64,000 nucleotides of DNA from Paenibacillus sp. HGH0039 (lineage in GTDB: Bacteria > Bacillota > Bacilli > Paenibacillales > NBRC-103111): positions 2,644,232 through 2,708,231 of the forward strand of contig NZ_KE150412.1 in the NCBI RefSeq assembly GCF_000411255.1, written 5' to 3'. Within the stretch, counting starts at the first letter, position 1. Each line of letters begins with the position of its first letter. A model generated the notes under the pieces. That model saw nothing but the letters and a program-made list of their open reading frames with translations, was not told the DNA's origin and ran no database searches. The position numbers and the translations under genes were made by a program. Positions 24,770 through 32,949 of the stretch are shown in pieces.

Positions 24770-26857
24770 TTACGTAGAAGCCGCGATACCGGTTGTGACG
24801 CCGCCCGGCGCAGCGCCCGCAGCGGAGCCTCCCTGCTGCAGACGATACATCTGGGAGTACCGGCCGCCCAGCTCCAGCAGCTCCTCGTGATTCCCCCGCT
24901 CCACAATCTCGCCGCGATGCAGGACCAGAATCAGATCCGCGCTGCGGATCGTAGACAGCCGGTGCGCGATGATGAAAGTGGTCCGGCCTTTCTTGACGAC
25001 ATCGAGCGCGGCCTGAATCACGGCCTCCGTCTCCGTATCGATGTTCGCGGTCGCTTCGTCCAGGATCAGAATCGCCGGATCGAAAGCAAGCGCACGCGCA
25101 AAAGAGATCAGCTGCCGCTGGCCCGCGGAGAGCGTGCTTCCTTTTTCGAGCACGGGCTCGTCGAAGCCTCCCGGCAGGTTGGCGAATATGCGCTCGCCGC
25201 CGACATCTCGCAGCGCCGCATCCACCTTCTCCCGGGAAATCGTGCCGTCCCCGAGGCTGACGTTACTGGCAATCGTGCCCGTGAAAAGGAACGGGTCCTG
25301 CAGCACGATGCCCATATGCTGACGCAGAAGCTGCTTGGGCATGGCCGTGATATCCTGGCCGTCCACCCGAATCGTTCCTTTCTGCGGATCATAGAACCGG
25401 AACAATAAGTTCATAATGGAGCTTTTGCCTGAACCGGTATGGCCCACGAGCGCCACGGTCTGCCCCTGCTTCGCCTCGAAGGAGATGTTCTTGAGCACGT
25501 AATCTTCCTTGTAAGCGAAGGACACCTGCTCGAAGCTGACATCGCCTTTGTAGCGGGGCAGACGGCCTTCGGTCACGTCTTCGCCCGGTTCATCCATCAG
25601 CTCGAACACGCGTCCCGCCGAAATGATGGATTGATCGAGCGTCGCAAGCTGATTCACCATCCCGGTGATCGGCTGGAAGAGCCGGTTCAAGTAGTCGATG
25701 AAGGCGTACAGCACCCCGAAGGAGATCACCGATTCGGCTCCCGTTCCCATTGCGGCGCCTCCGAAATGCCAGAGCAGCAACGCGAAAGATATGTTCCGCA
25801 GCACTCCGACCAGGTTATGGGAGGTGAGGGCGTTCAAGCTTTGCAGCTTCTGCTGGTGCTTGAGGTAATCCTCGTTGAGCGTTTCGAACTCCTCCATCGT
25901 TTCTTTCTGACGGCGAAACGCACGGATGATGGTCATCCCCTGGATGGCTTCATTGATCATCCCGTTGATGTCGCTTAAGCGCGAACGGATAATTTTGTTG
26001 TACCGCGAAGCGTACTTGCGGTAAACGATGACCCAGACGACCAGCAGCGGAACGATCAGAAGGCAGATCGCGCCCAGCTTCGGGTCCAGAAGGAAGAGGG
26101 CGATAAAGATCCCCGTGATATACACGAAGCCGGTGAAAAAGTTCGCCAGAACCGTCACGAACAAGTCGCGGACGGCCTCGGTGTCATTGGTCACCCTAGA
26201 TACGACCTTTCCGGCCGGAAGATTATCGAAATAATGGATGGGCAGCCGCTGAATCTGCCTGTACACATCCAGCCGCAGCTTCTGAATAACACGGTTTGCG
26301 GAAACCTGTAGCATATACCGCTCTCCGAAAGTGAAGACAGCCGCTACGGCCAGCAGCCCGAGATAAAGCAGGGCGAGCCGGATTAATTGGGCCAACTCCG
26401 GCCGATAGAACACATAGAGCTCGCCTTTGGTCAGCGACTTCGCTTCGTATTCGGCGCTCTCTCCGCCTCTCGCAACCGTCAGCTTGCCGTCCTGCCAGGA
26501 CCGCTGGCCGTCAAAGGCGATCGGTCCGCTAACGAAGACGAACCGCGTGCCGACCTGAAGCAGCCTGGCCTCGTCCCCGCGCGCTTCGCCTTCCGCGAAA
26601 CGGTCCCCGCGTTTGTAGACGTCGCCCGCGTAGGACACCGTGTCCCCGTTTTCCACGGTATTCCCGGCGTTGCCGGATTCCCGCGGAACTTTGTACCAGG
26701 GCTGCTCAATCCCGATGATATGCGTATCGATCATCCGCTTGGCGATAAAAGGACCCGACAGCTCTGCCGCTACCGCGACCGTAAGCATAAGAAGTGCAAG
26801 AATAAACAATTTTTTATGATGAAGTGCGTACTGCACCAAACGTTTGCCTGTGTGCAA
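24770..26857 (-). CDS. bmrD: Heterodimeric multidrug ABC exporter, BmrD-type subunit
   Basis: A 695-residue ABC half-exporter: six membrane helices plus an ATPase domain. An insertion of about 100 residues follows the first helix (around residues 45-150), as in BmrD-type subunits, and makes it longer than the usual 580. Walker A is GHTGSGKSS, Walker B is ILILDEATANID with the catalytic Glu present, and the signature is LSAGQ rather than LSGGQ. Its partner has the opposite fault, so the pair should form one good and one degenerate ATP site, as in BmrCD and TM287/288. It starts with TTG, six bases after bmrC, with GGGGTGA upstream. Confidence 0.9.
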   Translation of the reverse strand: MHTGKRLVQYALHHKKLFILALLMLTVAVAAELSGPFIAKRMIDTHIIGIEQPWYKVPRESGNAGNTVENGDTVSYAGDVYKRGDRFAEGEARGDEARLLQVGTRFVFVSGPIAFDGQRSWQDGKLTVARGGESAEYEAKSLTKGELYVFYRPELAQLIRLALLYLGLLAVAAVFTFGERYMLQVSANRVIQKLRLDVYRQIQRLPIHYFDNLPAGKVVSRVTNDTEAVRDLFVTVLANFFTGFVYITGIFIALFLLDPKLGAICLLIVPLLVVWVIVYRKYASRYNKIIRSRLSDINGMINEAIQGMTIIRAFRRQKETMEEFETLNEDYLKHQQKLQSLNALTSHNLVGVLRNISFALLLWHFGGAAMGTGAESVISFGVLYAFIDYLNRLFQPITGMVNQLATLDQSIISAGRVFELMDEPGEDVTEGRLPRYKGDVSFEQVSFAYKEDYVLKNISFEAKQGQTVALVGHTGSGKSSIMNLLFRFYDPQKGTIRVDGQDITAMPKQLLRQHMGIVLQDPFLFTGTIASNVSLGDGTISREKVDAALRDVGGERIFANLPGGFDEPVLEKGSTLSAGQRQLISFARALAFDPAILILDEATANIDTETEAVIQAALDVVKKGRTTFIIAHRLSTIRSADLILVLHRGEIVERGNHEELLELGGRYSQMYRLQQGGSAAGAAPGGVTTGIAAST

Positions 26858-26863
26858 GGCCGA

Positions 26864-28615
26864 TCACCCCGCTTCCGTCAAATTGGATTCGACCTGCTGG
26901 CGCTCGTACTGTTCTTTGTACCAGCCGCCCAGCGCCAGCAGCTCTTCATGGGTTCCCGCTTCGACAATCCGGCCCTCGTCGAGGACGAGAATCCGGTCCG
27001 CGTGCTCGATGGCGGACAGCCGATGCGTGGAGATGAGCGTCGTTTTGCCGGCACGCTCCCGCCGGATGTTCTCGATGATTCTCGCTTCGGTCCGCGCATC
27101 CACGGCCGACATCGCATCATCGAGCAGCAGAATTTCCGGATCGGCGATCAAGGCCCTCGCCAGCGAGACACGCTGCTTCTGTCCCCCGGACAAGGCTACG
27201 CCCTTCTCGCCGACAAGGGTGTCGAGCCCGTTCGCCAGCGTATCGATGTCCTGCGTGAAGGCGGCCCGTTCGATCGCCTGCAGCACATCGTCCTCGCTTG
27301 CGTCGGACTTGCCGAACTTGATGTTCTCCCTTACGGTCTTGGAGAACAGAATCTGCTCCTGCGGCACATAGCCGATCCACGACTGCAGCTGCTCCAGCGG
27401 AATCTGCTGGATAGGCACGCCGCCGATGGTGATCGAGCCGCTGCCGGCCGGATACTGCCGCAGCAGCTGCTTCAGTAGCGTGGATTTTCCGCTGCCGGTC
27501 CGGCCGACCACGCCGAGGGTCTCCCCCTGACGCAGCGTGAAGCCGATGTCCTCCAGATTGGGAGTACCCGAGGAGGGATATTTGAACGCGGCTTCCCGGA
27601 AGCCGATGGTACCCGGCTTCGCATCCGCCGCCGGCTGCGGGACGTCCTGCACATCGGGCCGGTACCCCAGTGTTTCGTTGACCCGGTCCAGAGAAGCGTT
27701 GCCCCGCTGCATGATGTTGATCAGCTCGCCGATCGCGAACATCGGCCAGATCAGCATCCCGAGATAGATGTTGAAGGACAGGAGCTGTCCCAGCGTAAGC
27801 TCGGTCTGAAACACGAGATACGCGCCGTAGCCCAGACCGATCAGGTAACTCGCCCCGACAAGCAGCTTGATCGTCGGATCGAACAGGGCGTCGATTTTCG
27901 CAACCGCAATGTTCTTGTCGTACACATCCTCCGTCAGCTCGCGGAAGCGCTCCTGTTCGTTGGCTTCCTGAACATACGCCCGCAGAACCCGGACGCCCGC
28001 CGTCGCTTCCAGCACCTGATCGTTCATCTGGCCGAACGCATCCTGGGCGGTCGTGTACCGCTCATGAATCGTTTTGCCGTAAAACTTCATGGCCAGCGCG
28101 ATGAACGGAAGCGGCAGCAGGGCCGCAAACGTAAGCTTCCAGGAGATCGTGATGCCCATCGTAAAAAGGATCACGAGCATAAACGCGCTGGAGTCCACCA
28201 GCGTCAAAATACCGAAGCCCGCCGTAGCGGAAACGGACCGCAAATCATTGGTGGCGCGGGCCATCAGATCGCCCGTCCGGTACTTTTCGAAAAAAGTCGG
28301 AGTCATCTTCAACAGATGCCGCATAAATCTGGAACGCAGCACGCGTTCCACCAGAAAAGCGCCTCCGAACAGCTGGTACATCCAAACATAGGTCATCAAA
28401 TAAATAAGGACCGTAATTCCTAGCGTCCACGAAATCATGGCGATTAGCCGATCCGCCGTAATCGAGCCCATATGGATCTCGTCGACCGCGTAACCGAGAA
28501 TCTTCGGCGGAATAATTTCCGCGATACCGGCGACGATCAACAGCGTAATCGCTACCGTGTAGCGGATCCAGTGCTTTTTAAAAAACCAGCCGAGTTTCTG
28601 TAAAATACTGAACAA
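26864..28615 (-). CDS. bmrC: Heterodimeric multidrug ABC exporter, BmrC-type subunit
   Basis: A half-exporter of about 583 residues with six membrane helices and a C-terminal ATPase. Walker A is GRTGSGKST and the signature LSGGQ is perfect, but Walker B reads ILLLDDAMSAVD: the catalytic Glu is Asp. This marks the degenerate-site subunit of a heterodimer and matches Bacillus BmrC in length, order and fault. The frame is open upstream to 28783. I chose the TTG at 28615, with AAGGTGA five bases before it; a GTG three codons earlier is the alternative. A long leader with a small ORF and a terminator lies upstream and probably regulates both genes. Confidence 0.9.
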   Translation of the reverse strand: MFSILQKLGWFFKKHWIRYTVAITLLIVAGIAEIIPPKILGYAVDEIHMGSITADRLIAMISWTLGITVLIYLMTYVWMYQLFGGAFLVERVLRSRFMRHLLKMTPTFFEKYRTGDLMARATNDLRSVSATAGFGILTLVDSSAFMLVILFTMGITISWKLTFAALLPLPFIALAMKFYGKTIHERYTTAQDAFGQMNDQVLEATAGVRVLRAYVQEANEQERFRELTEDVYDKNIAVAKIDALFDPTIKLLVGASYLIGLGYGAYLVFQTELTLGQLLSFNIYLGMLIWPMFAIGELINIMQRGNASLDRVNETLGYRPDVQDVPQPAADAKPGTIGFREAAFKYPSSGTPNLEDIGFTLRQGETLGVVGRTGSGKSTLLKQLLRQYPAGSGSITIGGVPIQQIPLEQLQSWIGYVPQEQILFSKTVRENIKFGKSDASEDDVLQAIERAAFTQDIDTLANGLDTLVGEKGVALSGGQKQRVSLARALIADPEILLLDDAMSAVDARTEARIIENIRRERAGKTTLISTHRLSAIEHADRILVLDEGRIVEAGTHEELLALGGWYKEQYERQQVESNLTEAG

Positions 28616-28716
28616 ACAGGTCACCTTCTTTCTTTGTCCACGAAAAGCTTCTTTTCCTATGTTTCCGTAATCGTGTCTCTGTAGAAAAATGAGGGCGGTC
28701 TCCTTGCGGGACCATG

Positions 28717-28756
28717 AAAAAAGGACGCACCGTTCAACTAACAAACGGTACGTCCT
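28717..28756 (-). terminator. Attenuator-type terminator in the bmrCD leader
   Basis: On the minus strand GGACGTACCGTTT pairs imperfectly with AACGGTGCGTCC and is followed by six T residues. It lies inside the transcribed leader, about 100 bases before the bmrC start and 80 bases after the leader-ORF stop. A terminator between promoter and first gene implies conditional read-through. A CGTCC in the hairpin just after the leader ORF could compete for the GGACG arm. Confidence 0.85.
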
Positions 28757-28835
28757 CAAAAGCGCGGCAAAGCCTGCGCCCATTAAACCGGCTGCGGGCA
28801 GCCATGATTACGGAAATGCGGGCGTCTGGACGCCG

Positions 28836-28934
28836 CTATCCCGATGTGCGGTTTAACGGGGGTACCGAATATTCAGCTGTTCCCTTGTTCACTGCATACG
28901 GACGTAGTCCATGGACAGGCAACATTCTAAACAT
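28836..28934 (-). CDS. Leader peptide of the bmrCD operon (32 codons)
   Basis: A 32-codon ORF begins with ATG at 28934, about 50 bases after the predicted transcription start. AAAGGGTGG lies about five bases before the ATG. The peptide begins MFRMLPVHGLRPYAVNKG and ends in NRTSG. The region after its TAG folds into a GGCGTC/GACGCC hairpin, followed by the attenuator terminator. In Bacillus subtilis the bmrCD genes follow a leader gene, bmrB, whose translation controls read-through when ribosome-targeting antibiotics stall the ribosome. The position, good ribosome site and downstream terminator suggest the same logic here. I cannot judge sequence similarity to BmrB. Confidence 0.65.
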   Translation of the reverse strand: MFRMLPVHGLRPYAVNKGTAEYSVPPLNRTSG

Positions 28935-28991
28935 CGATACCACCCTTTCTTCTCCGGTCATTTTTCTGCGCTTTCGCGTCAACTTGGTGTG

Positions 28992-29021
28992 ATTGTATCA
29001 CCCGTTGGAAAGGAATGTCAA
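28992..29021 (-). promoter_or_regulatory. bmrCD promoter
   Basis: On the minus strand TTGACA and TACAAT are separated by 18 bases: a near-consensus sigma-A promoter. Transcription should start near 28985, giving a leader of about 370 bases before bmrC. A strong constitutive promoter ahead of a terminator supports control by attenuation. Confidence 0.85.
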
Positions 29022-29057
29022 CCCGAACAAGCCGGAGAAAATAGTTATAACCAAAAT

Positions 29058-29091
29058 GGAGCAGTGCCGCCCGAACGGCCCTTTTTGCTCC
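29058..29091 (-). terminator. Probable terminator after the cytochrome bd genes
   Basis: GGAGCA and TGCTCC enclose an inner GGGCCG/CGGCAC-like stem, followed on the minus strand by a short T-rich stretch. It begins at the stop of the subunit II gene. The weak T-run lowers confidence. Confidence 0.55.
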
Positions 29092-29093
29092 GC

Positions 29094-30119
29094 TTATTCC
29101 TTTTGCACATAGCGCTTATCTTTGAGAAACAGCCTCCAAAACAAATAAAACACGGGAACCAGAATCGCCGAACTCACGATATACCCGATGAAAAGCGAAC
29201 GGAACATCGTCGGGTTCGTAATCCCTTCGTCGAACGTCAAGTGAGGATAAACCATGTAAGGCATGTGAGCGGAAAAATACGCATAGCTCGCCAATCCATA
29301 CTGGATGATGACCGTAATAATCGAAGCCCGCGGGTAGCCGCTGCGGCCGTCCGGTCTTCCTTTTAGCAGCAAAATATAGGCGGCGATGAAGGCCGCTACG
29401 GAAAGACCGAACCAGAAGGCGTACCGCTTGAAACCCTCCACCATCCACGGCGCATGCTCGGAAAAGGTGCTGACGGTGAGCAGGGCCATCAACAGGTTGA
29501 TGGGCCCCCAGATAATCGCGAGCCTGCGGTAATCGCGGTACGTCTCCTCGTCCCCCGCTTCGCGGGAGTAGTCCGCCAGGAAGAGCGCGGACATGAACAG
29601 CTCGGTCGACAGCCCGAAGCCGAGATGCGCGTACTCCGTCAAACTGGTGAACAGTTCACCGAGGTGAAGGACCGGCACTCCGTCTTCAACGGTGACGAAG
29701 CCCCCCAGCGTGATCGGCAGCACGCTGACCAGAAGACCCGGGATAAGGAGACCCGTAATCCCGGAAACGACCCGCAGCAGGCGGCCGTGCTTCGCCACGG
29801 AGTATGCGTAGACCATAAACGTGCTGCGGACGAGCAGCAGCAGGAGAACGAGCGAGACCGGCACGAGCAGGGCCGCGCCGAGCATATGAGTCGCCTTCGG
29901 GAAGAAACCCGCAAGAGCCACGACGAACAGGACGAGAAACACGTTCGTCACTTCCCAGGTCGGCGACAAATACCGGTTCGCGAGAGCCCCCGCCTTCGTA
30001 TGATGCTGCCCGCTAAAGTACATCGACCAGAAACCGGCGCCGAAGTCGATGGAGCCGAGAATCGAGTACGTGAACAGGAATACCCAAAGTACGCTGACCG
30101 CCAAGGTTACGTCGCTCAT
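29094..30119 (-). CDS. cydB: Cytochrome bd-type quinol oxidase subunit II
   Basis: A 341-residue membrane protein with about eight to nine helices, the length expected for CydB/YthB. It begins in the style of the family (VLWVFLFTYSILGSIDFGAGFWS). Subunit II supports assembly and haem binding of the oxidase, which reduces oxygen with quinol at high affinity without pumping protons. Its ATG overlaps the stop of the subunit I gene by four bases (ATGA), so translation is coupled. No cydCD genes are in the window, as for the YthAB-type second bd oxidase of Bacillus. Confidence 0.9.
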   Translation of the reverse strand: MSDVTLAVSVLWVFLFTYSILGSIDFGAGFWSMYFSGQHHTKAGALANRYLSPTWEVTNVFLVLFVVALAGFFPKATHMLGAALLVPVSLVLLLLLVRSTFMVYAYSVAKHGRLLRVVSGITGLLIPGLLVSVLPITLGGFVTVEDGVPVLHLGELFTSLTEYAHLGFGLSTELFMSALFLADYSREAGDEETYRDYRRLAIIWGPINLLMALLTVSTFSEHAPWMVEGFKRYAFWFGLSVAAFIAAYILLLKGRPDGRSGYPRASIITVIIQYGLASYAYFSAHMPYMVYPHLTFDEGITNPTMFRSLFIGYIVSSAILVPVFYLFWRLFLKDKRYVQKE

Positions 30120-31486
30120 GTACTCGCCCCCTCGGCAGCACGGGTCTGGTCTCCGTTAGCGGCTGCAAGTCCAAGCGCTTCCGAGACGGGATGCCGCTTG
30201 AAGTAGACGTGCATGACAATCGACGTCACGACAAGCAGAAACACGTAGACGGACACGAACATGACGAACAGGGTCCCGATGCCCTGGGATTGCAGAGCGG
30301 CTTCGCTGGTCCGCTGCACGTGGTAAACCGTCCAGGGCTGCCGGCCCGTGCAGCTGAAGATCCAGCCGATCTCGATCCCCAGCATGGAGAGAGGCCCCGA
30401 AGCGACAAGGACGGTCAGCAGCCAGCGCGGGTAAGGCTTTTTGAACCAAATGCGGATGAGCAGGCCCAGAAAGGCCAAGGCGAGCAGGAACATGCCGATG
30501 AACACCATCAGGTTAAAGAGGGTGTGAATGTAAAGCGGCGGCCAGTTCTCCCGCGGGAACTCGTTCAGGCCCCGGACCACGGTGTCGAAACGGTTGCCTG
30601 CCAGCAAGCTGAGGAAGCCCGGCAGCTCGATCGCTCCCTTGATGGACTGCGTCGCTTCATCGACTTTGCCGAAAATGGCAAGCGGGGCGTGAGACTGCGT
30701 CTCGAACAGCCCTTCGGCGGCGGCGAGCTTTTCGGGAATGTGATGATGCAGCATCTGGGCCGTCGCATGTCCGTTGACGGCCGTGAAGGCGGTCATGATG
30801 CCCCCGAAGATGAGCGCGAGGAACAGGCCCTTGCGGTGGTAATCCGCTTCGCGCGGGGCTTTGCGCGCCTTCAGCAGCTTGTAAGCCGCCACGGACGCGA
30901 CGGCGAAAGCGCCTGTCATATAGGCGGTGGACAGGACGTGCAGCGCCGTCGACCAGAGGCTCGGGTTGAACACGGCCTCCCACGGGCGGATGTCGACGAA
31001 GTCTCCGTTCGCGTTGATGGAGAATCCCCGCGGCGTGTTCATAAACGCGTGTGCGTCCGTGATCATCACCGCCGAGGCGCTCGCCCCGATCGCGACGAAG
31101 ATGACGCTGATGATCCTGGCGATCGGAGGCAGCCGGTCGGCCGCGTACAAGTAGATCGACATAAAGAGGGCCTCGAAGAAAAAGGCCCACATTTCGATCT
31201 GAAACGGCAGGGCGATCACCTGTCCGACGATCCGCATGAAGCCCGGCCAGAGCAGAGAGAGCATCACGCCGACGATCGTTCCCGACGGGATGGCTACGCC
31301 GAGCAGAATACCCGAAGCTTTCGTCCACCTTCTGGCGAGCACCACGTAGTCGCGGTCTTTTTTGACATGATACATAATTTCCGCAAACACGATCATCATC
31401 GGAAGCCCGACCCCGAGCGTCGCAAAAATGATATGAAACGCCATTGACGTGCCGAACAAGGCCCGCGCCATCACGACGGTATCCAT
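30116..31486 (-). CDS. cydA: Cytochrome bd-type quinol oxidase subunit I
   Basis: A 456-residue protein with about nine helices that carries the haems and quinol site. Family motifs visible are the N-terminal RALFGTSMAFHIIFATLGVG with the haem-ligand His, SAVMITDAHAFMNTPRGF, and GRQPWTVYHVQRT near residue 340. The length and short Q-loop fit the CioA/YthA-like class. The open frame extends 19 codons further, but AAGGAG lies nine bases before the ATG at 31486, which gives the usual MDTVVMARALFG start. It is the first gene of the pair. Confidence 0.92.
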   Translation of the reverse strand: MDTVVMARALFGTSMAFHIIFATLGVGLPMMIVFAEIMYHVKKDRDYVVLARRWTKASGILLGVAIPSGTIVGVMLSLLWPGFMRIVGQVIALPFQIEMWAFFFEALFMSIYLYAADRLPPIARIISVIFVAIGASASAVMITDAHAFMNTPRGFSINANGDFVDIRPWEAVFNPSLWSTALHVLSTAYMTGAFAVASVAAYKLLKARKAPREADYHRKGLFLALIFGGIMTAFTAVNGHATAQMLHHHIPEKLAAAEGLFETQSHAPLAIFGKVDEATQSIKGAIELPGFLSLLAGNRFDTVVRGLNEFPRENWPPLYIHTLFNLMVFIGMFLLALAFLGLLIRIWFKKPYPRWLLTVLVASGPLSMLGIEIGWIFSCTGRQPWTVYHVQRTSEAALQSQGIGTLFVMFVSVYVFLLVVTSIVMHVYFKRHPVSEALGLAAANGDQTRAAEGAST

Positions 31487-31632
31487 AGATCCACACTCCT
31501 TTTGTAGCCACCCGGCCCAATTGCTTCCTGTAATATGGGTCAAAAAGGAAGAAAGTATGCGTTGGGGGACAACTCGGAGTACAACAGTTCCTGACTTAGC
31601 CTTTTGGTTGGAGCCGATATAACGAAATAGAA

Positions 31633-31667
31633 CTGTCCGAAAGGTGATGAAATCTTCCTTTAGACAG
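31633..31667 (-). terminator. Possible terminator after the AT-rich exported-protein operon
   Basis: CTGTC..AAAGG and CCTTT..GACAG form an imperfect stem about 20 bases past the stop of the 241-residue protein. The T-run on the minus strand is weak. Confidence 0.5.
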
Positions 31668-31684
31668 CTCCTTTAATAGGGACA

Positions 31685-32410
31685 CTATTTATTTGGGTTC
31701 ATTCGAAATTGTGTGGAAACATCTTGCTCCGCCGCTTTATCAACCATTGTTTTTAAAAGTCTGGCATCTTCTTTATGGTCGGTTTTCCATTGTTGAGCAT
31801 TAAAATCTGAAGGTGAGATAGATGGAAGATCGCTTGAGTTGACTATTTTTTGCAGCGATGTCTCCAGTTCTTTTGCTCCCTTTTCCACTTTCTCCAGAAT
31901 AAAAGGTATTGCAGGAGCACCGAGTTCCGTCAATTTTTCATTTTTCCATTCCGCAGACTCTTTAGAATTCACGATTTTCTCTACCTTACCGGGAACAGCT
32001 TTTAAGTGAAGTTGCCAGGATCGTGTAAACTCTTCGGGATCCGACCATTTAAATTCACTTTTCTTCAAGTCAACTCTGGCAATTTCTTCGGCTGCTGCCG
32101 CCAAAATATATTTGTCCAGTCCAAAACTGTTTCCTTCCATAATCCGCTCTTCAATAACAGGCAATGCCGGGTACCCCATTTTAACGATTCTCTCATATTC
32201 TTTATTGTTTTTGATAAATACATAAGGGTTCGAACTAAGACCTAACGTAGGGTCTTCTTTTGTTAATCGGTCGATTTCTTTCCGCATATCGGATAAATTT
32301 ATATAGGTTTTAGTCGGCAATGATGCTGAGGTAGGAGGACTGAATAGATGGATATAACCCAAGCCTAAGAGTAGTCCCGTGAGTGCACTGACCATTATTG
32401 TTTTTTTCAC
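31685..32410 (-). CDS. Exported protein of unknown function
   Basis: A 241-residue protein with an N-terminal hydrophobic segment (TIMVSALTGLLLGLGYIHLF) that is a signal peptide or anchor. The rest is charged and helical in look. Two similar stretches (VKMGYPALPVIEERIMEG and TELGAPAIPFILEKVEKG) have the GxPAxPxIxExI pattern of paired HEAT-like helices. I do not recognise the whole protein. It is the last of three closely spaced genes, all exported, in DNA clearly richer in A+T than its neighbours. It follows the Cys/His protein by 11 bases, so a joint function is likely. Confidence 0.78.
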   Translation of the reverse strand: MKKTIMVSALTGLLLGLGYIHLFSPPTSASLPTKTYINLSDMRKEIDRLTKEDPTLGLSSNPYVFIKNNKEYERIVKMGYPALPVIEERIMEGNSFGLDKYILAAAAEEIARVDLKKSEFKWSDPEEFTRSWQLHLKAVPGKVEKIVNSKESAEWKNEKLTELGAPAIPFILEKVEKGAKELETSLQKIVNSSDLPSISPSDFNAQQWKTDHKEDARLLKTMVDKAAEQDVSTQFRMNPNK

Positions 32411-32421
32411 ACATGTGCCTC

Positions 32422-32931
32422 CTAATAGTAATATTGGACTGCGGGACCATATCCGGCCGAACTATTATAGGGACTTAGTGAATAAGTGGTGACTAACTCA
32501 GCAATTCCCCATTTTGATTTAGTCGTACTAGAATCAAGAACTCTCGCAATGTGACCCACCGATGAAAGCGATTTGCCATAAGCAATAAGCTTAGGGGGAT
32601 TGTTGGGATTTCCAGTATTCCGATCAGAGTATCCATAACTTCTTAAGAAGGATGTCATTTCAGCTGCCGTAGCATCACGGTCATATCCCGAACTCTTCCA
32701 AGGCCAAACCCACTTGGTTGTTTCATCAATTGCATACGCAAGACAATTATAAGGAAACAGATGATTACCATCCGTCCCTGAGTTAAAATCTGCTGAGTAT
32801 GAAACCCCACTTCTAAGATGTTCTCTAAACCAGGCATCTGAATGGTTCGTCACTGCAAAAACAGTGCTTCCAAAAGCAACTATCATTACAGTAAAAAAGA
32901 CGATGGCCAGTTTAACCTTTTTCACTATCAA
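32422..32931 (-). CDS. Exported Cys/His protein, probable papain-like (NlpC/P60-like) fold
   Basis: A 169-residue secreted protein. The signal peptide (VKLAIVFFTVMIVAFGSTVFA) is followed by NCLAYAIDETTKWVWPWK near residue 62 and GHIARV near residue 127. A Cys in NCLAYA and a later His in GHxAR is the arrangement of small papain-like hydrolases and of the DUF7689-type proteins I recall. The catalytic reading is inferred from these two motifs only. The start is TTG with GGAGG seven bases upstream. It lies 18 bases after the binding-protein gene and 11 bases before the HEAT-like gene. A cell-wall or protein target is possible, and an immunity role for the neighbour cannot be excluded. Confidence 0.7.
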   Translation of the reverse strand: MIVKKVKLAIVFFTVMIVAFGSTVFAVTNHSDAWFREHLRSGVSYSADFNSGTDGNHLFPYNCLAYAIDETTKWVWPWKSSGYDRDATAAEMTSFLRSYGYSDRNTGNPNNPPKLIAYGKSLSSVGHIARVLDSSTTKSKWGIAELVTTYSLSPYNSSAGYGPAVQYYY

Positions 32932-32949
32932 ATTAATCCCTCCCTCATC

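Noticed and set aside
28757-28990. T-box in the bmrCD leader
   Set aside because: No T-box sequence (AGGGTGGNACCGCG-like) precedes the terminator; the leader ORF explains the layout better.
30191-31447. 418-codon open frame on the + strand
   Set aside because: It is antisense to the cytochrome bd subunit I gene, whose motifs are clear; the product is low-complexity charged sequence.
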